The translations under genes were made by a program, and so were the position numbers. Positions 1-12,739 of a stretch of 64,000 bases of DNA are shown in pieces; position 1 is the first letter of the stretch, and each line of letters opens with the position of its first letter. Location: the NCBI GenBank assembly GCA_028023455.1, contig JAQFVV010000050.1, positions 3,476,626-3,540,625 of the forward strand. Direction: 5' to 3'. The notes below the pieces were generated by a model. That model was not told the origin of the DNA, did not search any database, and worked only from the letters and a program-made list of their open reading frames with translations. Source of the DNA: Epiperipatus broadwayi. Its lineage: Eukaryota > Onychophora > Udeonychophora > Euonychophora > Peripatidae.

Positions 1-188
1 GTAAAAAATCCTGCATTAAACTTTTCAGCTTTATTTTGATCCCGGGTGAGAATAATTCTGCTTCTAATTTTTGATTACAATGATTCTGTTCCAGACTAAT
101 ATATTTTTGTATTAGTTATTCATTTTGTATAATTTTATTTTTTTAAATGGTTTATTTTTAATGATAGTAATTCTATAATTTAGTCTTT

Positions 189-394
189 AATAACTGCGAT
201 AAGTGTGTTTATCCTCAACTATAGAGAAGCTTGTTATTTCAATAAATTAATTACCCGGTTAGCGCTTTTGAGAACTTATGGAGTTCTCATATTTCAAAAC
301 ACTATATGTTTTCAAAAGCTCCAAGCCATCATTAATTTATAGGAAAAAACAGCTTCTCTATAATTGCATATAAACACACTCATCACAGTTATTT
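189..394. mobile_element. Palindromic MITE-like foldback element
   Basis: The two ends are inverted copies of each other over about 40 bp. The left end starts AATAACTGCGATAAGTGTG; the right end is its imperfect complement, ending CACTCATCACAGTTATT. The interior has further self-complementarity, with GCTTTTGAGAAC facing GTTTTCAAAAGC and an inner GAGAACTTATGGAGTTCTC hairpin. No ORF is present. This is typical of a non-autonomous foldback/MITE; the superfamily cannot be assigned because the target duplication is unclear in this AT-rich context. Confidence 0.6.
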
Positions 395-479
395 CATTCT
401 GTGTAGAAGAAGTATAAACAACCAACGTCATTAAATTTAGTCATTGTTTTTTTTTTAATTCCTAGATGGCAGATATAAT

Positions 480-735
480 TAAGAAATAAAAAAGTGATTA
501 TACAGAAAGTGAATTATTGGTTTTTATGCTGGGTTTGGGAAAAGATAAGAGGGAATTAGATATTAAGGCTATAGAGTTGACAAAGATTATGGTGTAGAAA
601 TGGAATGGAGCAGAATATGGGAAAACTTAGAGTGAGGAATTGAAAATTAAGTGGCTAACAGGTTTATCTGAGCATAATTACTCAGATATTCTTGACTTCG
701 TTTAAGGAGAAGCCACAGTACATCACATCACATCA
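480..735 (+). repeat. Dispersed repeat, family R1, plus-strand copy
   Basis: This segment matches, in opposite orientation, the segment at 52205-52500; by eye roughly four bases in five agree over about 250 bp. Shared landmarks are AGTGAATTATTGGTTTTTAT, GCTGGGTTTGG, GATAAGAGGGA and ACATCACATCACA. Translating the shared strand gives a short run of plausible residues before stops interrupt it, so it may be a decayed coding fragment. I do not recognise the family. Confidence 0.55.
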
Positions 736-1649
736 TCACAATTCTAATTTCATTTTGGTCTTTTCTCAATATGGGAGAAATTTTTTATATTTGACAAATT
801 TTTATTTATTTAAAACTTTATTTTTTTCAGTTCAAATACATTTTTGTTCATTTCAATAATATTTCTATTAATAAATATAAAATATGTTTTGTTTTTATAA
901 TTATTGTTTTTTAAGAATAAAAAAAATAGTATAGTAATAAAACAGAAAATTTTTTCTATATTTATTTTAGTGAAAGTACAGATTCAATTATAATTTGTTT
1001 TTATTCTAAGAATAACCCTAATATCTTTTTAATTAATAAGATTTTATTACTTTTAGTAGTTTAAAAAAAATGTAAATAGTAATTATTATAAAAATATTTA
1101 TTTTTCCCATAAACTCTATTTATGTTTAAGTTTACATATATGAAACTAAGATTTTATCTCATGTCTTGGTTATGTTTAAGACACTGAGTAAAAAAGATAA
1201 AAATCTATCTTCAAATTACAGAGTGTATTTTTTGTTAATATTAATTTATTTTTATCATAAGTTTGCCATCTAAGATTAATTTTATGTTTAATTTTATTGG
1301 CACTAAAGTATTTATAGCTATAAAATTCTAATTCCTTACTATTTAATTTTATTTACTTTTTCACTGAAAATTGATTTAATTTTTATATTATTTATCTTTC
1401 TTTCTTGTGAGAACTTTTATAACATTTTTGGAAGCTCTTAAATATTATTTGCAAAAAAAAAAAAACAACAACTATATAATCTGCAAAGTATAATCTTCAC
1501 GTTTTCTACTTCTTTAACTTTCTATTTTAACAAAGTACCTTCTATAAAATTGTTAACAAAAGGGTATGAAAAAGTGTCAACAAGAAGTATAAACACTGTA
1601 ATGAATTTTTATTTAGAATTTATGCATTCTTATATTACCTTTTGAGCTT
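736..1649. other. AT-rich intergenic stretch, nothing recognisable
   Basis: Very AT-rich DNA with poly-T and poly-A runs. I see no ORF of note, no tRNA-like promoter boxes and no clear repeat match to the rest of the window. Confidence 0.5.
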
Positions 1650-2010
1650 AAAACAGTGTCTAATTCTCCAAACAGTAGTTCCACCTAGTGCAAAGCATAG
1701 TAATCAATAGATACAAAAAGGTTTGGATGTAAAATTCCTATCTAGTGTCTCTTGACCCAATATCCCCAGACTAGTTTCTAGCTTTATAGTTAACTAAAAA
1801 GATAAAAGCTGGCTGTAGGAGAGTTGCATTAGATCATAATATCTAGGTGCAATGCTCTTAGATCCAAGATTCCAGCTAAAAATTTGCTAAGGGATATTGG
1901 ATGAATAGGCACTAGATAGAAATTTTATGCACAAATCTCTTTTATCCAATAATTACTATGGATTGCATTGGATGGCACTACTTTATGAAGTGATTGTCAT
2001 GGTTTTAACA
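1650..2010 (+). mobile_element. Hammerhead repeat family A, degenerate foldback copy
   Basis: The left part (about 1655-1790) is a family A unit in reverse orientation, recognised by AGTAATCAATAGAT, ATCCCCAGACTAGTTTC and the ACTAGT/GAAA half of the hammerhead; it stops before the CTGATGA box would appear. The right part (about 1820-1995) is a forward unit beginning GTTGCATTAGATC, with AATGCTCTTAGATCCAAG and GGATATTGGATGAATAGGC. In this forward copy the CTGATGA and GAAA boxes are lost, so it should not self-cleave. The reverse-truncated plus forward arrangement matches the better copy at 45700-46020. Confidence 0.7.
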
Positions 2011-2089
2011 GAATGGGTATGCATATAAAATGGTGATCATGTTTGAGATTTCAACATTTTAATCACTTGCTGCAATAATAACTGATTCA

Positions 2090-2990
2090 AGTATTGTCTT
2101 TTTATATCCACAAATTCAAAATACAATTTCAACTCAAAAACATTGGTTTTAAGTATTTGGATGTGATCTATTGTTCTACAACTACTTTTAATTCTTGTTT
2201 ATTCTATGAGTTGGTTTGAATCCAAATTTCTTTGTAGATGGTTGTAATGATCACAGCTAAGACCATATATAACAATGATAACAGTGGATAATTAAAATAA
2301 TCAGCTTATACAGTATGATAAAACAAAACAAAATCTCCATTGTAGCGCCACTTTCTATAATCTTGATTCATCAATGATCATCCAATTCTATAACCTTTAA
2401 ATATTCAATCTTTCATAAATTTATGGATTTTATCAATAAGACTTCCAAAAACTGATAAAAGACTGAGATGGCTGTAATTTTTAATATATCTATTTTCATT
2501 TTTTTTAAAGTATCACTATAACTATCTTCTAATTAGATGATTAATTATATGATCTATCATTATTCTTGTATCTATTTTTTCACTTCTTATTTCATTATGC
2601 ATTGATTTAAATATATATAAAATAGTATATACTACCTTAAATGAACACTTTTCAATGCAATTTATAATGTAAAATAAAATTTATTCTTTCTAGCTTATGG
2701 TTTCAACTACCTAATAGTCATCATCATTAAAAGAGCTCTGAGGAGTCTTCTGGGCAGTCAAAACTGTAAGCAAGAAAAAATAAATTCAATTTTATATTAT
2801 ACATTGCTTTGTAAAGTGTTCATTAAGGGTGGATATGGTATATTTATATTTTTGTACGTAACTTTTACCAAAAATTTCTCTACTTTTTAACTGATTATTT
2901 TAAAATATCTGTAATAATTCCATCATTTTTAGAGCTTTTTAATTCTTTATATATTATTTCTCTGTTTATCTTTCATGTGTTGTTCCACAC
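2090..2990 (-). pseudogene. Old, degenerate RTE-type retrotransposon fragment
   Basis: Several stretches line up in order with the complete RTE copy at 22.8-25.8 kb. GTGATCTATTGTTCTACAAC (2164) corresponds to its GATCTATTGTACTAAAACC. AACTGATAAAAGACTGAGAT (2450) corresponds to the strand complementary to the RPISLL motif. AATAATTCCATCATTTTTAG (2912) corresponds to the strand encoding the APGNDGII motif. Indels and stops are numerous and no frame stays open. The remnant covers part of the reverse transcriptase and is much older than the two good RTE copies. Further decayed remnants may extend toward 3330. Confidence 0.55.
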
Positions 2991-3535
2991 AAGCTTGGTT
3001 GTTGCTATTTTTTATTTATTTCTTCTTTGCTATTACATATATATTTCAACATTTTACTCACATTTCTTGTTCTTGTCCTAATAATATCTTCTTTTTTTAC
3101 TGAGAAAGAACCAATGCTAATATTAGTTTATATTTTTATGAGTTTTGATCTTTAATAGAACATTTTGACGCTTGTCATTTTTATATATTTCAATTATCAC
3201 AAACTCCTTTGTTCCATTTGACAAAATTTTAGAAATTCATTTCTTATGTATGGGCTGTATTTGAACACTTTCATTTTTTATACATGGCCTTGTGTTTTAT
3301 TTAAAATTTATACCATCAAATTGTGAAACACTTCTTAGAAAAGTAATTTTTTTTATAGAACTCATTCTGGTCTGAAGCAGAAAGTCTATAATTATTTTAA
3401 AACTGATTTTAAAAATCCTAACATAAATTCACAGCCCTTATATTGAAGATCACAAATATTAATTATTAAAATATCTTTCTGAATAATTTTGTCTCTTTAC
3501 CTTTGCATAAGATTTATTTCATATAGCAACAAATT

Positions 3536-3975
3536 TTATATAGAGAGCTTACAAAATAAGCTCTTAACAAGCTTTGAGAATATCCTCAACCCAGACTGGT
3601 TTCTACTTCTGTGACATGTCATGTGACATCTGACTTGATTTTTTTTTATTTTATTTTTTGCTATTAAGGCTTTGGCGATTTCATATTGCTAAAGCTATTA
3701 ATATATGGTGTATATGAACTTAGTTCAGTCCCATATGGCTATTTGAGTTAGATAACTGGATAGAAAGACATATGGATGTCTGACAATTTCAGATTTTCTA
3801 CTCAATAGTTATACATTAGGTAAAGTGCTGGGCTTGTCCTAGTATCTTTCATCTAATGATTAAATATCCTGATACCTCACTGATGATTCCAGAAGCAGAA
3901 ACTGGTCTGGGTTGAGGATATTCTCAAAGCTTGTTAAGAGCTTATTTTGCGGGCTCTATATATAACATTTGTAAA
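3536..3975 (+). mobile_element. Hammerhead repeat, divergent subfamily A', foldback copy
   Basis: The arms at 3536-3616 and 3898-3972 are inverted copies: AGCTCTTAACAAGCTTTGAG and AATATCCTCAACCCAGAC on the left are complemented on the right. The right arm contains a hammerhead-type core: CTGATGA at 3880-3886, GAAA at 3898-3901 and GTC at 3905-3907. The left arm is truncated just before its CTGATGA box, as in the family A copies at 1.7 and 45.7 kb. The interior includes GAACTTAGTTCAGTCCCATA, similar to GAACTGAGTTCAGACCCATA in the large family A element, linking the subfamilies. Confidence 0.65.
3863..3921 (+). ncRNA. Hammerhead ribozyme motif, divergent, helix II weak
   Basis: Type I order: helix I 5' strand, CTGATGA (3880-3886), helix II region (3887-3897), GAAA (3898-3901), minimal helix III ACTGGT, cleavage triplet GTC (3905-3907), helix I 3' strand. 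Helix I has four core pairs (ACTC with TGGG, one of them T·G, read outward), an internal loop, then six distal pairs (ATATCCT region with AGGATA). Helix II is poor: TTCCAGAAGCA offers only isolated pairs. The motif is probably inactive or weak, but the conserved core and helix I show its origin. Confidence 0.45.
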
Positions 3976-3979
3976 TACG

Positions 3980-5560
3980 AGCTTTATTGAAATTAAGCAA
4001 TAAATTACAGATAGTAAAAAGGATAAGTAGTTATATGAATGCATAGATATATAGATGAATGGATAGATCATCAGATCAATTGGACATCTAGCTACCTGTT
4101 TTTTCATCTATAGATAGATGAATGATCAGAAAGATATTTATTTTTCTAGTTGTGTATTATATTCTTTAACTTAGTGGTTAAATCTACATTGGGCCAAGAA
4201 GGGCATCTTTAGTTTATATATATATAAATAATGATCATACTTGATTATTATTGTTAGTTGACATTATTCGAATTTTAATAAATGTAAATAATTATCAAGA
4301 AAAAAGGTGCTGGATATAGTTATAATTACATGAATAGTGCATATAGTTTTATTTAATTACTGTTAAAATGTACCTTCATGAATTTAGTGAACTATATCTC
4401 AGAAAATGTAACCAACAAAATATAATCATAACTGTATCAGAGATAAGCTTATTTAATAAAATTAGCAAAGAATGTCCAATGCGCTTTTAACTATTTAGTC
4501 ATAATTGTCAAAATCATGGCATGGATGATGAAAAGAAAATTGTGTTAATTTATTAAAGAAACAACACTCAATAGAGAATTTGCATATTTGAATGGCAAAT
4601 ACGTTATTTATATTGGCCATTTTTTGGAGAGTGTAAAGCAGCAATATTTATTGTTAACTGCACGTTTATATGAGACAATGTGCCAGGCCTCTTTCACCTT
4701 CCACTTGGTGTTGTTATATTCAGAGCAGGTCACACTGGCAGATGTGGCTTTGAAAGTGTGTCAACTGGTGATGTCATGATTTTGACTATCATGGCTAAGT
4801 AGTCGAAAGTGCAGTCGGCATATTTTGCTAATTATACAAAATAAAGCTTATCTGTAATATGGTTCTGCTTATATTTTGTTTGTTAATTTCTATTACTATA
4901 AACAATATGTTTTTATTATAATAACTGGTTCACTTAATATTTTTTATTAGTCATTCATTGGACTATAGATTATCCACTTACTGGTTCACTTAAATTCGCT
5001 CATATATAAAACTACTAATATTTATTTAAACTTTTATCAGTATTTTTCATAATTTGCAAAACAGTTTTATTATTAAAGTCTTTTTATTATTATGAGTGAT
5101 TGTACAAGTGTTTTCTATAATCGAAAACAACCTTTTAAGAGACTTTTATATATTCTGCAAATAATCTCTTATGATTAAGTTAGTCCGTTGAGAGTTTTAT
5201 CAAGATAAAAAATAAAGTCAATATTTTATCATAATACCCACTTGATACACTTCAAGAATATTATACAAATAAGATTACCGGTTGATAGAGATTTGAAACT
5301 TTGATACAATAATTATGAGCGATCCAACTTATTTGCTGTTGCTTTTAAAATATCTTTTATACAGATCTTATTGTAATTAATAATATTTAATCAATGACAA
5401 AAATGTTCTTATTGTTTTCCTAGACTTGAAGTAATTGTATGTTGTTTTATCATACATAATTTACCAGAAGATTTTGTCGAATTAATAAATTATCCAATGA
5501 TAAACACCATTAAAAAAAATAGATACACAAAATGTATAAAATACAGATTAGCAGATAAAA
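3980..5560. other. AT-rich stretch without recognisable genes
   Basis: Contains a short imperfect GATA tract (about 4030-4130) and otherwise unique AT-rich sequence. A 63-codon open frame at 4588-4779 shows no recognisable motif and I do not call it a gene. Confidence 0.45.
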
Positions 5561-5574
5561 ATGTGTATAAATTT

Positions 5575-6455
5575 AAATAGATAGATAGGTAAGTTTGTAA
5601 GGAAATTAATAGGTAATTTAAGTAAAAGAGCAAACAAAGTTAATTAGGTAGATAAAAAAGTTGAAAGGTAAATAGATAGATAGTTGAAAAGAAAGGTTAG
5701 ATATGTATAAAAATAGATAAAAATGTGTAGATAAATAGATAGATAGACAGAAAAACAGACAGGTAGATAAATAGATAGATAGGTAGGTAAATGAATTGAT
5801 AGATAAATGGATAAATAGTTGGATAGAAAGATAGAAATATAGACGGATAATGAGATAGATAAGTGAGGAGGTAATTAAATAAATACAAAAGTTAATAGAC
5901 ACATAGATAGATAAATATATTGATAGGTAGATAAAAAAGGAAAAGATAGATAGGTATGTAGGTATATGGATAAAATATGGATAGATATATACATAAATAG
6001 ATAGATACATAGATAGATAGATAGATAATTAGTAGACTGGTAAATAGGCAGATTAATACACATTTATAGCTAGATAGATAAAATAGATATGATTGATAAA
6101 AAGATAGGTAAAATAGATATGATTGATAGATAAAATAGATGATTGATAAATAGTTCGATTGTTTGATAGGTAGGTTGATATATATATATTCATAGGTAGT
6201 TAGATAGATAAGTGAGTAAAAGTGTATATAGGTAGGTAAGTAGATGAGAAGTTAGATGAGAATGTAACTGAATAGATAGGCAGGTAAGTAAGTAAATTGG
6301 TAGGTAGGTCAGTCATCCAGTCTATGAATCGATAGTTTGACAATGGATGGGTAAGCATGCTGCCACATAAGTAGATAGGTTGGTAGGTGGGTAAATAGAT
6401 GGATAGACAAATAAGCAAATAGATGGCAGGCAACAAGCAGATAGGTAAGTAAAAA
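5575..6455. repeat. Degenerate GATA / TAGATAGG simple-repeat tract
   Basis: Nearly 0.9 kb of imperfect TAGA, TAGATAGG and TAGGTA repeats. Open frames on the minus strand here read as endless Tyr-Leu-Ser-Ile repeats, which is the expected translation of (TATC)n, so they are not genes. Confidence 0.9.
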
Positions 6456-6806
6456 TCCAGTGAAGAATAATTTTAAAAATAGGTGAAACCATCATTACTT
6501 TACTTTTCTAATAATATAGCTGTTAGAACATTAGCTACATTGACATTTGGATAGATATTTTCAAACAATTTTAAGCTGTTTATAAACTGAGCAATTTATG
6601 TGCATATACCTTCTGAAACATATAGTAGATATAATTAATATACACAAGATATATGTAAATGCAGATATAAATATTTATAATAAAACAACTAATCAAAACA
6701 TAAATAGGCATGCATCGTCACCCATATCTTATTATTGATGTGTTATTATAAATGTAACTTTAGCTTTATTCAGTGAATAGATAATTACATATAATAAAAA
6801 TATATA

Positions 6807-6920
6807 TAATAATTAGCTTCATGCAATTAAATTTAATTAATATATAATAATTAGCTTCATGCAATTAAATTTAATTAATATATAATAATTAGCTTCATGC
6901 AATTAAATTTAATTAATATA
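6807..6920. repeat. Three tandem copies of a 38-bp unit
   Basis: Three essentially identical head-to-tail copies of a 38-bp unit containing AATTAGCTTCATGCAATTAA followed by ATTTAATTAATATA. The near identity of the copies indicates a recent local expansion. Confidence 0.85.
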
Positions 6921-6924
6921 CTAT

Positions 6925-8205
6925 AACGTTTTACATTTTGATTTAGGCCTTATATTAGCCACTATAAATTGCTAGTTAATCAAACTAGAATGGTCCATTC
7001 CAGTAGGAGTTTGGATATTTCACGAATATAGTTATATTTCATGATTAACTGGCCTAATAAGTTATTACAACTTGAATTGCCAACAGAGTTACTTTTAATT
7101 TATTTAAGAGGATGCCAGGATTGTGGACCCATTAATTCTCATCACGCATTTTTTTGAGGTTTAAGTAGTAAATAACTAAAGTAAAATCGGGAATTATGTT
7201 TTTCCATTACTAATTAATTCATTATATTAATTTTTCCCAAACTTTATTTAAGCATATTGGCAAAAGTAATTTATACAATTCGCTAAACTTGACAATAAAA
7301 TCTAAATTACTAAAATTAAGCATGCACAATGAAAAGTTTATGTCAGTAATAAAAGTTTTATTAAGACACATCAATATTTAAACTCGTATTAAGAATTATT
7401 TATAACACTAGAAAAAACATATATATATATATTCAGATAATAATAATAACCACCTAATCCAAGTAGTTCACTTTGAAAGATTAAATAGCAAATGTCTCTC
7501 TGACTTTCTTTAGTCTAAATTAGAAGTTTATTCCTTGAATTTAGTTTGCAAATCTTTTTGATTTAAATATGAGTTATGGTATGGCCATTAACTTACTGGG
7601 AAGTTCCTTTTGTGAGGAGTCCATAGTAATTATTTATGGATTCATTCTGGTAACACTGTCACATCTTTGATCCATATTTAGGGCAAGGCTAGATGAAGCT
7701 TTTGGTAACTTTTGTTAGAGAAGGTGTCAGCGAATGATCTGATTTCTACTCACACATGCTGACTAGGTTTGCATAGTAGTTCCAATGGGAGCATTTTATT
7801 GCAGCTTCAAAAATGCTGCACATAATAAACAGTCAGAAAAACACAGGTAACAAGATCACTTCTAAACTTGTCTGCTTCTTTTGTACTCATGAGCTTTTTG
7901 AGATTTCTGCACATCTCTTCTTATTCTTTGCTTTATTATTACTCGACAATCTTTTACATTTGAAGTTCTTTTTATATAACTTATTTTAGCCATCTTTAAT
8001 TTTCATTAAAATGTTTTACTCTGATGGTAATCTGTTGTATTTGTATGTTCTTTTACTTACCTGGATTAATAATCTGTATGGGCTTACATTCTTTCCCATG
8101 TTAACATTAATTAAATAGATAATTTAAAACCCCAATAGCATTCATTGTACTTATCAAAAAAAATATGCTAACTAATAAAAAAAAATACACCCACTGACGA
8201 TTTTT
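6925..8205. other. Intergenic stretch, no gene recognised
   Basis: AT-rich sequence. The part at about 7550-7950 is less AT-rich; on the minus strand it has short runs of plausible peptide interrupted by stops, so it may be a decayed transposon, but no family motif was recognised. Confidence 0.4.
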
Positions 8206-8211
8206 TAAGTT

Positions 8212-8630
8212 TTACTTCTTTCAACTTTTAAAACTTATTCAATGCAAACATACTTGTACCATATATATGTAAATCGTACAATACTTCCAGGATCAGGGAA
8301 CTAGAATAAAATAGAAATTTAAATTTATGTTATTCTCAATAAGTTTTAAGTATAAATTTAGCATTATTGATATAGTGTCATAGACTGTCCACAAGTGGTA
8401 TGTGGCTTTTTAAGCCTATTACTTCTTTCAACTTTTAAAACTTATTCAATGCAAACATACTTATACCATATATATGTAAATGGTACAATATGTAAATGGT
8501 ACAATACTTCCAGGATCAGGGAACTAGAATAAAATACAAGTTTAAACTTATGTTATTCTCAATAAGTTTTAAGTATAAATTTAGCATTATTGATATAGTG
8601 TCATAGACTGTCCACAAGTGGTGTGTGGAT
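8212..8630. repeat. Tandem duplication of a ~207-bp unit
   Basis: Copy 1 (8212-8418) and copy 2 (8419-8630) both start TTACTTCTTTCAAC, include CTTCCAGGATCAGGGAACTA, and end near ACTGTCCACAAGTGGT. They differ by only a few substitutions. Copy 2 also has a 16-bp internal duplication (ATGTAAATGGTACAAT twice). The duplication abuts the low-coordinate end of the decayed gypsy element, but I see no TG..CA ends to support calling it an LTR. Confidence 0.8.
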
Positions 8631-8639
8631 TTGGTTTAA

Positions 8640-11600
8640 TATGGTGGGAATGAGGTTTCCACATTCACTTGCATTCCTTTGGCACATGCATAAGTCCCCC
8701 AATAAGAATCTTGGATTTGACCACGATACTTATAGGCTCATGGTGACTTGGTCCATCTCCATTTTCCCAGGACCTTGTTCTTATGAGAATGTTGGGCATT
8801 TAAGAATGGTCTTATCTTACTTATTGCTGTGTAAAAAGTTGGGGCTAAGACTTTTCCCCTTTTCAGTATCCACCTATCCAATTATCACTGTGATTTTCTC
8901 TTCTATATACATTTTATAGATTTTATTTTATGTTCTTTATAGTCCAGTTCAAAGTCATAATCTTATTTTTCACTTATGGTTTTAATGACCTAGAATTATA
9001 GGTACCCCTCTCCCATTTATCATTTGTAACAATGAAGGCATTTAAGCCATTTTTCCTAGTGATTTGATAGGGTCTTCATACAGTTTTTTAAATTTTCTGC
9101 AAATGTATTTGTCTGATTGATGTACCTGGTTTGACTTGATCTATTCTTTATCCCCTTCCTTAATTTGTCCATTGTAATACCCTTCCTTTGCAGAGTTCCA
9201 ATTGTACCCTCACTTTTTTTCCAGTCCACTTTTTTATTGATGTCTTCCTAAATGGTCAGTAACTTGGTTTTTTATAACATAGGTGCAGGCTATCTGAATT
9301 GTAGATGGATAGATGAAAATCCTGTGGATTCATTATGTTTTTGGTTTATATAATTCATATCTGGGGAAGCACTTTCAGCCATCCTCTATGGTCAGAAATG
9401 CTTATACCCTGAAGTGGTGGCACAGCTCTCTTATCATCCACTCATAGGGAATAGATTGCATGTTTCTTATGGAAGACAGTCCCGTTCCATTTCTGCCATT
9501 CGTATGACATAAATAGTATTCCGGTCAGAGACAATAGCTTGGGGCTTCCTCACTTATCTAAAGTATTGTTTCTCCAGTACATGCACTGCATTCTGGGTGT
9601 TGTCTGAGACAACAGATATGCCGAGACAACAGATATGCCAATTCCCACTTGAAAAAACATCATAGACCATTACTAAATATCTCATTTTTCAAAATGCTGT
9701 AATGGCCCATACAGATATATCACTACCAACTCTTCAGATTTTTTCAGAATTATAGAACTCACAGGTCCTTGGTAAGACTCATTTGCAGGCTTTGTTTTCT
9801 GACAAACCTCATGTATTCAACATGATTATTACTTAAGATCTCATATTCAGCCCGTAAAACTACATCTTTAACTAGTGTTCTACTTTACTGATGCCTTAAT
9901 CCTCATACAGACAATGAGTATATGTATGAGTGTTTTTCATAATCCTTCTGGCCCAATCATGTCTGTCAAATGTAAAATTCCTTTCTTTAATCAATAACAG
10001 TTTTTTATTCCATTCATTAAGGGGACAACTTCACATTATGACCCTCCATCCATCTATAAACTATCAATAATACTTTGATATGAAGGTTCTTGCTATTACA
10101 TTGATACATCTATTTCTACCAAAGACAAACATATATCTGAGGATTATAGATGATTCTGTATTCTCAGGTCTATGTTACAACTCAATGTATCTGCAACCAC
10201 ATTCTCACTTCCATTTCAGGATTGGATGGAGTAATTGAACTCCTATGAAAAAGACTCCACCAGATTAGTCTACTATTTGTTAAATAGATGTGGTTAAGAA
10301 ATTCCTGGCTTTTATGATCTGTCCTAGTGATCACTTCTAATCTCACCAAGAACTGACAAAATTCCTGGAATACCCACACCACAGCCAAAACCTCCTTTTC
10401 TGTTATAAGGTAATTACATTCTGCATCCTGTAGTGATCTGCTTATGAAATAAATTGCTCTGAGACTCCCATCTTGGGTCTGCATTAAAGCTGCACCTTAT
10501 CCATTGCTATCTACCTAGACCAAGAAGGGTTTCTTTAAATTAGAGTAAACTAGTATCTCTTGACTGAGGAATTTTTACTTAATATCTTGGAAGCCAGTTT
10601 CTTGATGCTGAGTTCATTTCCATGGGATTTTTTGCATAGTAATTGGAGTAATGGTTCCATGTCTGTCACAAACTTTACATAAAGTTTTATTATAGAAATT
10701 ACATAACACCAGGAATGATATAACCTGTTTTAGCATGTGAGGGGTTGGGCAATCTGTAATTGCATTGAATTTTGTCAGGATGATGCTTAATTCTTTTTGC
10801 ATTGATCAAGTTTTCCTGAGAAACTTACCTCTTCTGCTGCTAGGTGGCTTTTCTGAAGGTTGATGCAGACACCCTTCATTTCACATTCTTACAAAAACAT
10901 ATCAAAATATTGTTACTCATCAATGCTTCTAGATAAAGTGACTATGTTCTAGATCTCCTGAGACAGTATATGATCTAGGCATTTTAATAGGCATGGGTCA
11001 TGATTCTTTAACCTGAAAGGTCTTCGGTTGAATTGGTATGAGATTCCATTATAACATAATGCTGTATAGTTAACAGTCTGTGAGGTATATTTTGATCTGC
11101 CTATAACTGGCAGTCAGATAAAGAGAGAAAAAAATGTTTTTCTTCTGAACCAGTTCACTAATTCTTTAATTGGTGGGGGTTCTGATCTGGACAAGTGATT
11201 TTATTTAGCCTTATTGACCCATCTCCTATCTTTTTTTACAATCACTAGTGGGTTATAGTTAGGTGATAAATACTTTGTTATTATCCCCACTCTTCCATTT
11301 GGGCTAATTGCCTCTGTATCTCAGTCTTATATTGATGAGGTTCCAGATGTGACTGCACCTCTTATGGTGCCTTGTCCATAACCTTAATTCAGTATTTTAT
11401 AACCTTTGACTATGTCTGGTATGTCAGAGAAATTTGACTTGTATCTGTCTAACAATGAAAAGAGTCCCTTTCCATTCCCCTTCCACCTGATCAGCTAATT
11501 CTTTAACCCTCTTCCTTATTATCAGCCTTGTCTCACATTTTGTATTACATATTGTTTCTTGCTTTATTAGTTTCCTTGTTTCCATGCCAAATGCTATTGC

Positions 11601-11900
11601 TTCACCTTCACAGATAATATTTTTACTTTTATAATCGATAAGGTATCTAGTTTTGTGTATGATGTTGGTCCTTACTATAGATTCATGCAGCAATCTTTTT
11701 AAAGTGAGCAGTATGTGATGGATAATTTTATTCCCTATCCCAATCTGTACCTAGACTTGATTTGGGCCTAATTGTACCTTCTTGTTGTTTCCCAGAGATT
11801 GGTAGGGTTTGGATTTCCATGTGCTGCTTAACCATCTGTTAGTATAATGCTTCTGACATCATCAATATATGGTTATCAGAATCCTGAAATATCTATACCT
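8640..11900 (-). pseudogene. Decayed Ty3/gypsy-type LTR retrotransposon pol region
   Basis: Read on the minus strand, pol domains occur in the normal order but in broken frames. The RT fingers/palm lie at about 11400-10850, with fragments resembling 'NPLVIVKK' and 'TASYRQIK'. The RT connection follows (10802-10614), containing a 'FNAITDCPTP...VISFLVLCNFY' pattern like the gypsy 'SFLGLCNYYRRF' motif. RNase H is at 10484-10182, with 'YFISRSLQDAECNYLITEKE' and 'TRTDHKSQEFLN', matching the gypsy 'YFSRKL...NYPVTEKE...TDHKAL' signature. Integrase remnants lie at about 9800-9350, including a DLYGP-like 'IYLYGPLQ' and an 'SYEWQKWN' run. Stops and frameshifts are everywhere, so the copy is dead. LTRs and gag were not identified, and the 8640-9250 part is assigned only tentatively. 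Confidence 0.75.
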
Positions 11901-12739
11901 GAATCCCATTCATTGGTATAGTTATCCTTGGGAATTTTTGCAGCTTGAAATTAATGGGTTTTCCCATCCTACTCACAAATAAGGTTCTGTATTCTCCTTT
12001 TCTGGATTCCTTTATAGCTCCCTTTTCCCTGTTTCCATTGTTTTGTTTTCACTTCCTTGATTCCCAATTCTTTAGCTTTACTAAAAAATTTCCTCTTTAA
12101 AATCTGCCATTAATTCATAGTAACTTTCTTATAAAGACTCCATGCTCTCTTTTCAATTTTGTTTTGCATTCTGCCATGGTTTTGCCATTTCTCAATTTCA
12201 TATATTTCCTTGTTTAACTTATTTTTTTGTTATGATTAAACTAAATCTTAACACAACTCTATTTCTTTATCTGTCAGCAAAAAATATAAACCCAATATCT
12301 TATTTTCTGTCTTGATACTATGGCACTCTCCTATCTTATCACCTTATAACCCTGGGTCTATAGCTGCCTTTTCCTTCATTACCAGATTTTGAGCAATTTT
12401 ACTTATATCTTTTATTTTTTAATATCTAACTCATGTGCTATTATTTTGTTTTAATAAAGTGACTTTCTTAAAATGCCCTTCCCACTCTACACTTATGGGA
12501 AAAACAAAGTTTCACGCAGTACTTTTTTTGACATGTTAAACTAGATATATAGATAGAATCTATTGTGCTAAAAACACTTTAAATTCCAACTTGGTTTTTT
12601 TAATCAATTTGAAATCAAATTTTGCAATTTGAGTAGAAGCAATATGCATGTTTTATTTTAAAACCACTAAAACACTACTTGACCAGTATGCCCTATGCTT
12701 ACACAAACTATTATAACAGTAGCAAACTATATTAAGTAA

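Noticed and set aside
5618-6436. Several open frames of 60-130 codons on the minus strand
   Set aside because: They translate (TATC)n-type simple repeats into Tyr/Leu/Ser/Ile runs. There is no domain, and the frames follow the microsatellite.
8212-8630. Long terminal repeat of the gypsy element
   Set aside because: The two copies are directly adjacent and lack TG..CA ends, a polypurine tract or a primer-binding site; a local tandem duplication is simpler.
8623-8919. 98-codon plus-strand open frame
   Set aside because: It lies antisense to the decayed gypsy region and shows no recognisable domain. An independent gene is not supported.
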